NCBI RefSeq assembly: GCF_030814955.1
Contig: NZ_JAUSWB010000004.1
Coordinates: 124,001-188,000, forward strand
Direction of reading: 5' to 3'
DNA length: 64,000 bases
From: Planomicrobium stackebrandtii
GTDB taxonomy: Bacteria; Bacillota; Bacilli; Bacillales_A; Planococcaceae
Positions 8,630 through 16,887 of the stretch are shown piece by piece. The notes beneath the pieces were generated by a model that ran no database searches, was not told the origin of the DNA, and saw only the letters and a list, made by a program, of their open reading frames with translations. Position numbers and translations under genes: made by a program. Within the stretch, counting starts at the first letter, position 1; each line of letters starts with the position of its first letter.

Positions 8630-11285
8630 GCAAAAAACCGTGAGACGGCCGAAACTCTCTGTCGTCGTTATTGCCTTCAATAATGAGTTGTATATAGAAG
8701 AGGCTCTGCAATCCTTGCAGGAACAGACTTATACCGATTTTGAAGTTGTGGTGGTCAATGATTTTTCGAGCGATCGGACAGGTGAGCTGATCGATCGCTT
8801 TGTTGAAGGGAAAGCTAATTTTACAGCCATTCATTTGCCGGAAAACAGCGGAGGCTGCAGCACGCCTCGAAATACCGGGATCGCCAACTCAACGGGAGAA
8901 TATGTGATGTTTTTGGATGGAGACGATTGGTACACAGTATCAGCCTGTGAAAAAATGGTGGAAGCGATCGAGCGGACCGGTTCAGATTTTGTGGCGGGAC
9001 AGGTGATCCGTACGAACAATTATGAAATCTGGTACCACAAGCAATTGTATTCAATTGAACGCATCAATTTGAACATTCGCGAGTTTATGGGAATGCTGTT
9101 TGACAGCCTGTCCGTCAATAAAATCTACAAGCGTTCATTTTTGGATGCCCATCATCTGCGGTTTCCAGAAGGTATCCACTATGAAGATATCGTGTTTACG
9201 GGCAAAGCTTATTTCCTCGCTGAATCCTTCAGCATCATTCCAGAACCGGTCTATTATTGGCGAGTGGTGGAAAACAGTGATGTGAAGTCTATCACTAACC
9301 GGCGATTTGAGTTTGAAAACTTTCAGAATCGCATCATCGCCCATCGCTATTTTGATCAATTTTTGAAAGAAAGCGGAGCTTCGCTGTATCAGAAAGAAAA
9401 GAACAATAAGTTTCTCCGTCATGATTTAAAACTCTATACCAATGACTACCTGCTTTTTGATGAAGACTACAAAGAGAAGTTCCATGTGTTAATCCATGAC
9501 TACCTGCATGAAACAATGGATGAATATGCTTTTCTGAATCTGGCTGAAAAAGATCGGATTCTCTATTATTTGCTGTACATAGGAGACCGTGACGCGTTTG
9601 ATGATTGGATCGCTTATACCAACGGACTTGAGACGAAAACATATCGGATCCACAATGTCGGCAGCCAGTATTATTTCAGTGCTTCCATAGCCGGGAATCA
9701 TAAATTCTTGAAAATGCAGCGGCCGGAAATTGCCTATCGCATTTCAGATGTTCAGCTGGATGAAAAACAATTTTCGTTTCATGCGTCTGTCAACGTCTAT
9801 TCGATTGATCCAGGTACCGTTACTTCTTTCTGGATGCTGCGAAACCGTCAAACTGGTGTGACACTCGTTTCAGAGCAGTCGGGGGATGGAACATACACTT
9901 TCCATGTGAAAAACATGACAGAAGGGAATTATTATCTTTCCTTATACGTAAACCATATGGGGAATCTTCACAAAGTATTGGCGAAAGGGTCGGAAATAGC
10001 CGATTTGCCGAATATTGAAGTCAAAACGGATAGTTTGTCAAAAAGCATATACATCAATGAAAAGAATTCCTTCTCTATCCGTGTTCAGCCCGTGAAGAGT
10101 GTGGATCAAGTTAAATGGAAACTGAAACAGCGAAGAAAGACCCAAGAGGCTAAAAAAACGCAGAACACAGAATCTGCTTTTCAAAAATGGGCGAAACGCT
10201 GGATCCCCAAATTACCGGTCCGCTCCAATTGGGTCTTATTTGAAAGCCATATGGGCAAGCAATACAGTGACAGTCCTAAATATATTTATGAGCAGTTGCT
10301 TGAGACAGGCAGAAACTATAAATACATTTGGTCGTTCCAGGAGCCGGGAGCGGTGGAACTGCCGGGTCCGGCTATTAAAGTGAAGAGAAACAGCTTGAAG
10401 CATCTTTATTATTTGAACCGTGCAAAGTTTTGGGTCGACAACCAGGGAATGGCGCATCTTGCTGAAAAGAAAGATCAGCAAGTTTATATTCAGACCTGGC
10501 ATGGTACACCGCTGAAAAGAATGGGTTACGACCAAAAGAAACAGCCTTCCATTCAGGAATTGACGCGTTTGAAAAAGCAGACCGACGCATGGGATTACCT
10601 CGTATCACCTAACAGCTACACCAGCCGAGTGTTAAAAAGAGGCTTCAGATATGGAGGTGAAATTTTGGAGACCGGCTACCCGAGAAATGATATCCTCATT
10701 AGCCAACCGCCAGAAATCAAAGAAAAGGCGCGCATGAGTTTGGGGATTTCTGAAGAAAAGCATGTCGTCCTTTTTGCGCCGACATTTAGAGACTGGGATC
10801 CCGACTCGTTTCAACGGGTATTGGATGATGTCCAGTATTTAAGTAAAGAGCTGCATGGGGATCAAGTCCTCGTTCTTCGGCTACATTATTTACTGTCGGA
10901 TAAAATTTCTCAATTCGAATTGCCGCCAAATATTGTGGATGCCTCCAATTACCAGGACATACAAGAACTTTACCTGTTGGCCGACCTGCTGATTACAGAT
11001 TACTCTTCCGTCATGTTCGACTATGCGCTGCTGAAGCGGCCGATTTTGCTGTATTGCTATGATTTGGACGAATACATTACACGGCGCGGCATGTATTTCG
11101 ATTTTGCCGAAAATGCGCCTGGCCCTGTCTGTGAAACAATGGATGAGTTGCTTGAATACTTTAGACATCCAGAAAAACTTGCAGCTTTTGAGGGGGCTCT
11201 GGACCGGTTTGTCAAGGAGTTTGGAAGCCTGGAAGATGGAAAAGCTTCCGCTAAAGTGATTGACAGCGTTTTTGGGAAGAAATAA
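8619..11285 (+). CDS. Bifunctional GT2 glycosyltransferase / CDP-glycerol glycerophosphotransferase
   Basis: An 888-residue fusion. Residues about 12-240 are a GT2 domain (LSVVVIAFNNELYIEEAL, FLDGDDWYT with the DxD-type metal site). A middle stretch of about 250 residues is beta-rich without a clear family. From about residue 530 there is a TagF/TagB-type glycerophosphotransferase domain: LFESHMGKQYSDSPKYIYE, the TWHGTPLKRMG catalytic His motif, ETGYPRNDIL, LFAPTFRDW and LITDYSSVMFDYALLKRP. One chain could thus add both a sugar and glycerol phosphate units, giving a mixed repeat. The start at 8619 has GGGAGGG at 8606-8611 and overlaps the upstream stop. Confidence 0.88.
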   Translation: MVNEQKTVRRPKLSVVVIAFNNELYIEEALQSLQEQTYTDFEVVVVNDFSSDRTGELIDRFVEGKANFTAIHLPENSGGCSTPRNTGIANSTGEYVMFLDGDDWYTVSACEKMVEAIERTGSDFVAGQVIRTNNYEIWYHKQLYSIERINLNIREFMGMLFDSLSVNKIYKRSFLDAHHLRFPEGIHYEDIVFTGKAYFLAESFSIIPEPVYYWRVVENSDVKSITNRRFEFENFQNRIIAHRYFDQFLKESGASLYQKEKNNKFLRHDLKLYTNDYLLFDEDYKEKFHVLIHDYLHETMDEYAFLNLAEKDRILYYLLYIGDRDAFDDWIAYTNGLETKTYRIHNVGSQYYFSASIAGNHKFLKMQRPEIAYRISDVQLDEKQFSFHASVNVYSIDPGTVTSFWMLRNRQTGVTLVSEQSGDGTYTFHVKNMTEGNYYLSLYVNHMGNLHKVLAKGSEIADLPNIEVKTDSLSKSIYINEKNSFSIRVQPVKSVDQVKWKLKQRRKTQEAKKTQNTESAFQKWAKRWIPKLPVRSNWVLFESHMGKQYSDSPKYIYEQLLETGRNYKYIWSFQEPGAVELPGPAIKVKRNSLKHLYYLNRAKFWVDNQGMAHLAEKKDQQVYIQTWHGTPLKRMGYDQKKQPSIQELTRLKKQTDAWDYLVSPNSYTSRVLKRGFRYGGEILETGYPRNDILISQPPEIKEKARMSLGISEEKHVVLFAPTFRDWDPDSFQRVLDDVQYLSKELHGDQVLVLRLHYLLSDKISQFELPPNIVDASNYQDIQELYLLADLLITDYSSVMFDYALLKRPILLYCYDLDEYITRRGMYFDFAENAPGPVCETMDELLEYFRHPEKLAAFEGALDRFVKEFGSLEDGKASAKVIDSVFGKK

Positions 11286-11297
11286 AGGGGGTAGGGT

Positions 11298-12845
11298 ATG
11301 GCAATTCTTGTTTCTATCGTTATTCCTGTATATAACGCAATTCCATATTTAGAAGCCTGTTTAGAATCGGTGGCTCTGCAAACCTACAAAAACCTTGAAG
11401 TAATAGCCATTAATGACGGATCCACCGATTTGAGTGAACAAGTGCTGCAGCAATATGCCCAAAACGATAAACGGTTTCACGTATACTCGCAGACTAACCA
11501 GGGCCTTGGCTTTACCCGCAATCGCGGTGTCTCGTTAAGCACCGGCAATTATATTTTCTTTTTGGATTCGGATGATATCATTCCGCCAAGAGCGATTCGA
11601 TCATTGGTGGATGCGGCAGAGAAAAGTGCCGCGGATTACGTGGTAGGAAAAGTCATTCGCTTTGACCAGGAGCGGCAGTATGCCCCACCGCGTCATGTCG
11701 AGTTCGGTTTATATAATAAGCGGAAACTAACGACGCTGGAGGAAAGTCCGGAGCTTTTGCAGGACAGCATTGCCTGCAACAAGCTTTGGAAAAGAGCGCT
11801 ATTGACTAAAAACAAGCTTGCTTTTAAAGAAGGGAAATATTATGAAGACCTATCTGTGACGTTAAAAGCGGCTGTGTTATCAACGAAAATCCAGGTTATT
11901 GATGAAGTGGTCTATAAATGGAGAATTCGGGAAGAAGAGTTTATGCCGTCCATTACACAGCAGCAAATGAAGCTGGAGAATACGGCGCACCGACTTGAAG
12001 CGCTCAGTGAAAATCGGCAATGGCTGACAGCGACAGGCAGATCACCCCGAATCATTGATGAACATGATCTGAAAAGCCTGTTGGATGTAATCCGTCTGCA
12101 TGTCCTTAAATTTGCCTTGATTGCAGATGAAGAGAGGCAGCAGTGGCAAGAATTGGTTTTACCGTATTTGAAAAAATTTCCACCATCCATTGCTGAAAAG
12201 CTGCCAGATAAAGAGAGACTGCTCTATCAATTAGCAATGGCAGAGAAAGAACAGGATTTAATGGGATTGTCACAGTTGCTGACAAATACTGAAAAATCTT
12301 CGCTTGTGAAACAGGAAAACAGCCGATTTGTTTTTCAGGGAATCGAAGCAGAATATGACATCACGAAATTTAATAAGCCAAAGATGATTATAGAAACGAT
12401 GGAAAAGCGGGAAGACAATTGGAGAGTATCTGGGAAGGTATGGGTGCCAAAGGCCAGCGGTTCTTTTACAGGATACATTTATGCAAGAGACAGAAACAAC
12501 AATAAAGACCTGCCCGTAGCTTTTCTCGAATTGGACCAAGTTGATGAAGAAAAAATATATCCTTGTGAAGAGCAATCTTTTTCGTTGGAGTTGGACGTGG
12601 ATCCGATGAGGAGAGCCCAAAAAGACGCCACCTACGATTTCTATTTCAAACTGGATCAGTATCCCCAATCGCCAAGGACCAGAGTTAGGCTCCATTCCAA
12701 AGGCGAAACGGACGAGTTTCTTAAAATCGGACGCCAAAGAATGGTGCTGTACCGAACAAACTTTGGAAACTTAAGTTCCAAAATCTCAAAACCTCAACGC
12801 TTAAAATCGTTGATTAAGAAGGTTTTGCCCTTGGGCAAAGAATAA
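11298..12845 (+). CDS. Family 2 glycosyltransferase with beta-rich C-terminal region
   Basis: 515 residues. The first 230 form a GT2 domain: VSIVIPVYNAIPYLEACLESV, AINDGSTD, GFTRNRGVSLSTGNYIFFLDSDD (the DSDD metal site). The rest is helical, then beta-rich from about residue 350, resembling the accessory regions of TarS-type teichoic acid glycosyltransferases; this similarity is judged by eye. It starts 12 bases after the GT2-TagF fusion with a GGGGG ribosome binding site and closes the first block of the polymer operon, which ends at two hairpins. Likely role: decoration or extension of the polymer. Confidence 0.84.
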   Translation: MAILVSIVIPVYNAIPYLEACLESVALQTYKNLEVIAINDGSTDLSEQVLQQYAQNDKRFHVYSQTNQGLGFTRNRGVSLSTGNYIFFLDSDDIIPPRAIRSLVDAAEKSAADYVVGKVIRFDQERQYAPPRHVEFGLYNKRKLTTLEESPELLQDSIACNKLWKRALLTKNKLAFKEGKYYEDLSVTLKAAVLSTKIQVIDEVVYKWRIREEEFMPSITQQQMKLENTAHRLEALSENRQWLTATGRSPRIIDEHDLKSLLDVIRLHVLKFALIADEERQQWQELVLPYLKKFPPSIAEKLPDKERLLYQLAMAEKEQDLMGLSQLLTNTEKSSLVKQENSRFVFQGIEAEYDITKFNKPKMIIETMEKREDNWRVSGKVWVPKASGSFTGYIYARDRNNNKDLPVAFLELDQVDEEKIYPCEEQSFSLELDVDPMRRAQKDATYDFYFKLDQYPQSPRTRVRLHSKGETDEFLKIGRQRMVLYRTNFGNLSSKISKPQRLKSLIKKVLPLGKE

Positions 12846-12846
12846 A

Positions 12847-12871
12847 AAAGCCCTTCCTTAAAGGAAGGGCT
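12847..12871 (+). terminator. Hairpin after the GT2 gene
   Basis: AGCCCTTCCTT pairs with AGGAAGGGCT around a very short loop, starting right after the stop codon. It lacks its own T run and is followed immediately by a second hairpin. Confidence 0.65.
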
Positions 12872-12875
12872 AGCA

Positions 12876-12908
12876 GGCTGTCGAGAAACATTCGGCAGTC
12901 TTTTTTTA
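12876..12908 (+). terminator. Second hairpin with T run
   Basis: GGCTGTCGA pairs, using two G-U pairs, with TTCGGCAGTC, followed by TTTTTTT. The AGGCTGTCGAGAAA sequence resembles the ends of some insertion sequences, but no partner end or transposase is visible. Confidence 0.6.
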
Positions 12909-12928
12909 TATTTTCATAAAGTTAGCCT

Positions 12929-13108
12929 TTATTGCTCGTAAGTAATATTTTGGGGATCTTTGTTAAATAAACTTTTGTTTAACAGTGGGCTCCAAGTACT
13001 TAATTTTTCCTGTGAATAGCCGTGTAATACCATTTTGTACAACAAGAAGGCACCTCCGATACAAGATGAAAGTGTGAGAAATGCCATAATAGTTATAAAC
13101 ATAGGCAT
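12929..13108 (-). CDS. Small membrane protein, 59 residues, unrecognised
   Basis: An open frame on the minus strand encodes 59 residues with one membrane span near residues 4-28 (MFITIMAFLTLSSCIGGAFLL), followed by a polar tail with charged residues (HGYSQEKLSTW, NKDPQNITYEQ). A sigma-A type promoter with perfect 17-base spacing lies 36 bases upstream of the ATG. The ribosome binding site is weak (AGAG), and the ATG at codon 3 is an alternative start. No family is recognised. Support comes from the promoter, the clear membrane segment and the lack of any other gene in this 0.5 kb gap between two polymer genes. Confidence 0.45.
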   Translation of the reverse strand: MPMFITIMAFLTLSSCIGGAFLLYKMVLHGYSQEKLSTWSPLLNKSLFNKDPQNITYEQ

Positions 13109-13143
13109 TCAAACTCTATCGATTAAAATGTGATAAGTTGTTC

Positions 13144-13172
13144 ATAGTATTGTCTTTTATAAAATGCGACAA
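13144..13172 (-). promoter_or_regulatory. Sigma-A type promoter for the 59-residue protein
   Basis: On the minus strand: TTGTCG (13172-13167), 17 bases, TACTAT (13149-13144). Transcription would start near 13137, about 30 bases before the ATG. Confidence 0.42.
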
Positions 13173-13361
13173 TAAAGTAAAGGAGCTTGACGAGTAGAGA
13201 CGAGCATAAAGTAGCATAGATGATATAAATGATAACTATTAATATGAGGGTGTCTCCACACTTTAGGAAAAAATAGGAATAATTGTATACCGCCTATTAA
13301 ATAAAAGGTACATAACATATAAGTACTACTTATTGGTTTTTGTCACAAATATAAATTTCAA

Positions 13362-13390
13362 TTGACAGATATTAGCAGGATAGATAATAT
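13362..13390 (+). promoter_or_regulatory. Sigma-A promoter of the TagF-like gene
   Basis: Consensus TTGACA at 13362-13367, a 17-base spacer and TAATAT at 13385-13390. It drives the TagF-like gene separately from the galE block. Confidence 0.68.
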
Positions 13391-13425
13391 AAGGTGTTGC
13401 AATAATAAAATTGTTTGGGAGATTA

Positions 13426-16104
13426 ATGTTTATGATTTTAAAGAAGTTTTCGAAAAAGTTTAAAAAAATGTTAGTAAAAAGAGTTGAAGTAGAAAAATAT
13501 TATTTCGAAAAAAGTAATTTACATTTTGAATTTAAGTTATCAAACTTTTTTGTTATGAAGAAGAATATCAAAGCCGAATTCCTAATAAACGAGGAAGTTC
13601 ATCAATTAAGCAATGAGATGTTGAATAATAATCGCTTGATTATAACCATACCAGAGCATCTTCTAGCGTTGGTAACTTCAAGTTCAAAGATGCGTTTGAC
13701 AATCAATAACAAAAAAATATGGATTACAGAACACGAACTGTATAAAGCCGGCGATTTTCAGGAAGCCATATTGATTGGCAATAAATTTCTGTCGACAAAA
13801 GTTAAGCGGAATATCATCATCAATAACCGGTTTGCTGATTTTTACTTTATGGAGACTCCGATTGAGTCCCGAATCCAGTCCGTGCAATACGATGTTCTTA
13901 CCCTGTCTTTAAGTTTGCCGGATGCGGCGGAAGAAGCTTCTGCAAAAATTGAATTATATGCTTTTAATAATTTCCAATTCCGCATCTTAACTGGTACAAA
14001 GGATGCTGAAAAGAACATTATTGTATTCAGTGATTTTTCTGAAATGGCAGCTGGACTGTGGCGGATGTTCATCCATGTGGATAACAAATTGTATCCCCTG
14101 AACTTATTGGAGCCTTTTGCCGAACCATTCAGCTCTTACCATCATCAGCTCCGGATTTTGAGCCGGAATTCGGTGTTTTACTTGGAGTTGATTCCCCATT
14201 CGGTTAAAATCGATTCTCTTTTAATTGAGGAAAAGCAAAATTATGAATACCTTGTATCGCTTGCCCTCTCTGGCGGAAACACTGGTTTTGAGTATTCACT
14301 TTTAGTAGATGAACCGAAAAGCGGAATGCTAAAATCTTATCCGCTAAAGCGGCAGAACGAGCGCCTTCAAACCCGGCTGCCGATGAAGGAGTTGCTGGAA
14401 AACCTTTTTGTGAAACGTTTTTTCCTTGTCGAGCACAGTGAAGAACCTAAAGTTTATAGGTTCAGCATGGATAAGCAGCTTTTGAATGACACAACGACAC
14501 ATTACAAAATTATATCGAATTCGCAATTCGTAAAGCTGCGGTTTTATCGCCGTAAAGATTTATCATTAGGTCTGGCAATGACTCAAGCTAAACTGAAGAA
14601 AGCAATCCGGGAAGTTAATGACTTTCAATTAAAGGGAGTGATAGGATCGATTGAAGAATTTATCGGTTCGAAAGCTTATTTGATGATTGAAGACCGATTG
14701 TCTCAAGATTCACTTCAAGTCCCGATTACTGGGGAATTTACAGTCGATCTCAACAGTCTGGATTTGATTGGGATCAAAAGTAAAGACAAAACGGTTCTCG
14801 ACCTTTTTGTCGTTATTGAAAATGTCTCCGGAGAAATTATCCGAAAAGAAAAAATTAGGTACAACAAAGCCCGTTATAAGAAAGACAATTATTACAGCTA
14901 CAAAAAGCAATATGACGATCAAGGCAATGAACATCACTTTATGATTACGACTACCCCGTTTAACAACGTAAAAGTCGAATCATTCACTATCCGAAGCCAC
15001 GTGAAGATCCCAGTGGATGTCGAAGCAAAAGATGAAAATATATGGCTGATGGGCGAACGTACGAACACAGCCCAGGACAATGGAATCGTCTTTTTCAAAT
15101 GGCTGCAGGAAAATACATCCATTGAATCCTATTATGTAATAGAAGAAGACAGTTCAGACTATGAACACATCAAACACATTCCAAACGTCTTGATATTTGG
15201 TTCAGACAAGCATTTCGAAATTGCTTTCAAAGCTAAAGTTTTGCTTGGGACTCATGATTTGGAAAATATTTTGCCTTATAAGCCGGCGAGGGGGTTTTTC
15301 GGCTACGAAGAAACTGTGAAAATCTTCCTTCAGCATGGCGTATTGGGCCGAAAAAACGTTGAATACCACAAGAAGAATTATGATATGCCATTTGATTTAT
15401 TCATTGTCAGTTCGGACCCTGAAAAGCAAGTCATCGTAATGGATGAGATGGGTTATGAGGATCATGAAGTTGCTGCAACTGGTCTGGCGCGTTTTGATAA
15501 GTTGCTTCAGGTTAATCTTCCAAAAGACATTTTGCTGATGCCGACCTGGCGCGACTGGATCAATACGGATGAGCAATTTCTAAAGAGTGAATATTTTCTT
15601 GCGTATGCCAACTTGATCCAAAATGAAAAGTTGCTCAGTTTACTGGAAGAATATAACGTCAACATTAATTTTTATCCGCATTACCGGGCTCAGGACTATT
15701 TCCAAAGCGAAATTGAAAATATGCATGAACGCATCAAATTCATCCCGCTGGGGTCGCAGACTGTTCAACAGTTACTGATAGATCATGCTTTGCTCATCAC
15801 GGATTATAGCAGCGTCAGCTTTGATTTCACGCTGCTCAATAAACCGGTCGTCTATTATCATTTTGATGTAGACCGCTTTTTCCGCAAAGGCATCCTGCGT
15901 CCGATTGAAGAAACTTTCATTGGCGGCATCGGCACTTATGAAGAAGAGCTTGTAACAATTATTGAAGATCGAATTAAGAGTAATTTTGCTAATTTCGAAT
16001 ACGAAATTACCGGCATCATCAAACATCAGGATCAGCAAAATAGCCGACGCATCTATGACGAAGTCCAAAAGCTGATCGAAGTGAAAAAAGCTACAAAAGT
16101 CTAG
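13426..16104 (+). CDS. CDP-glycerol glycerophosphotransferase family protein (TagF-like)
   Basis: 892 residues. The first 500 or so are beta-rich with no catalytic motif that I recognise. The C-terminal 370 residues form a glycerophosphotransferase domain, but the usual HGTPLK is replaced by QHGVLGRKN; the LMPTWRDW and LITDYSSVSFDFTLLNKPVVYYHFD motifs are present. The HG-x-LG form is seen in polyol phosphate polymerases of the wider family, so the enzyme may use another alditol phosphate. Starts at 13426 and 13432 are both possible; GGGAG at 13417-13421 is close to the first and 10 bases from the second. The first 150 bases are distinctly AT-rich compared with neighbours. It has its own promoter and terminator. 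Confidence 0.82.
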   Translation: MFMILKKFSKKFKKMLVKRVEVEKYYFEKSNLHFEFKLSNFFVMKKNIKAEFLINEEVHQLSNEMLNNNRLIITIPEHLLALVTSSSKMRLTINNKKIWITEHELYKAGDFQEAILIGNKFLSTKVKRNIIINNRFADFYFMETPIESRIQSVQYDVLTLSLSLPDAAEEASAKIELYAFNNFQFRILTGTKDAEKNIIVFSDFSEMAAGLWRMFIHVDNKLYPLNLLEPFAEPFSSYHHQLRILSRNSVFYLELIPHSVKIDSLLIEEKQNYEYLVSLALSGGNTGFEYSLLVDEPKSGMLKSYPLKRQNERLQTRLPMKELLENLFVKRFFLVEHSEEPKVYRFSMDKQLLNDTTTHYKIISNSQFVKLRFYRRKDLSLGLAMTQAKLKKAIREVNDFQLKGVIGSIEEFIGSKAYLMIEDRLSQDSLQVPITGEFTVDLNSLDLIGIKSKDKTVLDLFVVIENVSGEIIRKEKIRYNKARYKKDNYYSYKKQYDDQGNEHHFMITTTPFNNVKVESFTIRSHVKIPVDVEAKDENIWLMGERTNTAQDNGIVFFKWLQENTSIESYYVIEEDSSDYEHIKHIPNVLIFGSDKHFEIAFKAKVLLGTHDLENILPYKPARGFFGYEETVKIFLQHGVLGRKNVEYHKKNYDMPFDLFIVSSDPEKQVIVMDEMGYEDHEVAATGLARFDKLLQVNLPKDILLMPTWRDWINTDEQFLKSEYFLAYANLIQNEKLLSLLEEYNVNINFYPHYRAQDYFQSEIENMHERIKFIPLGSQTVQQLLIDHALLITDYSSVSFDFTLLNKPVVYYHFDVDRFFRKGILRPIEETFIGGIGTYEEELVTIIEDRIKSNFANFEYEITGIIKHQDQQNSRRIYDEVQKLIEVKKATKV

Positions 16105-16138
16105 GCCTTTTAACAGATGAATAGACTGTATGCATAAG

Positions 16139-16173
16139 AAAAGAGCGGTGAAGTAAATCTCACCGCTCTTTTC
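16139..16173. terminator. Bidirectional terminator between convergent genes
   Basis: AAAAGAGCGGTGA with its complement TCACCGCTCTTTT around an 8-base loop serves the TagF-like gene and the sortase operon on the other strand. Confidence 0.88.
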
Positions 16174-16185
16174 TTATATTTTCTT

Positions 16186-16887
16186 TTACTCGCTGGAAAC
16201 CAAGTCCGCTACTAAAATATAACGGTCCGGTGCATATCCGACAAAATCAAATGGGTAGCAGGTCGAAACGGTTAAAGTAGCTTTGGGTTTCGGGACAATT
16301 ACGGTCCGATCGTCTTCGTCTACAATTCGTACTTGCCGAACTTTATACGTGAAAGTGCCGGAATGGGTTTTGACAATCAAAAGATCGCCTTTGCCGACTT
16401 CCCCAAGCTCACGGAATACCGTATCGCGATGGCCGGACAATACGGAATTGTCATTTTCTCCGGGCAGCACGCTTTCAGCAAAATGTCCGACGCCTTTTTC
16501 CAGCTCATCTTCGTTTGTACCATGTATAATTGGAAGACTGGCTTCAAGTTTCGGGATGATCAGTTCACCCATCAAGTCGCCGATTTCGGGTGTTTTCGGA
16601 TATTCGGAATGAAGCACTGAATCAGTGGTTGGCTCTTCAATTTGTTCCTCAGCTGCTTCAGGTTCCTCAGGAATCTCCAGTTCTTCGGCAAGTGCAGGAG
16701 GCTGGGCTTCTGGTTTATTGCTGAAGTCTTTTGCCTCGACGTTTCCAGTTTTATAAAGCATATAACCTTTTACAAAAGTTGCCGTGCTGGTAGTGCTGAA
16801 CCATAGGCCAAGTATGATAAGGGCGATGGATAGAGAAAGAAGAAGCGGTTTTTTGCTTCTTTTTTTTTCATGTTTGTCCTTCATCAT
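16186..16887 (-). CDS. srtD: Class D sortase
   Basis: 233 residues: a basic N-terminus, one membrane span (about 14-34), an acidic Pro/Glu-rich stalk and a sortase domain with catalytic His153 (SGHRDTVF), Cys210 (STCYPF) and Arg222 (PDRYILVA). The sequence around these residues and the single N-terminal anchor fit class D sortases. It should cleave an LPXTA-type sorting signal and join the product to a cell-wall amine. Its start overlaps the stop of the upstream surface-protein gene by 4 bases (ATGA), and that gene ends in LPATA, so enzyme and substrate are co-translated. The gene symbol is a family label. Confidence 0.9.
   Translation of the reverse strand: MMKDKHEKKRSKKPLLLSLSIALIILGLWFSTTSTATFVKGYMLYKTGNVEAKDFSNKPEAQPPALAEELEIPEEPEAAEEQIEEPTTDSVLHSEYPKTPEIGDLMGELIIPKLEASLPIIHGTNEDELEKGVGHFAESVLPGENDNSVLSGHRDTVFRELGEVGKGDLLIVKTHSGTFTYKVRQVRIVDEDDRTVIVPKPKATLTVSTCYPFDFVGYAPDRYILVADLVSSE

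Noticed and set aside
12876..12908. Insertion sequence end
   Set aside because: The AGGCTGTCGAGAAA word resembles some transposon ends, but there is no partner end, target duplication or transposase; it works as a terminator hairpin.
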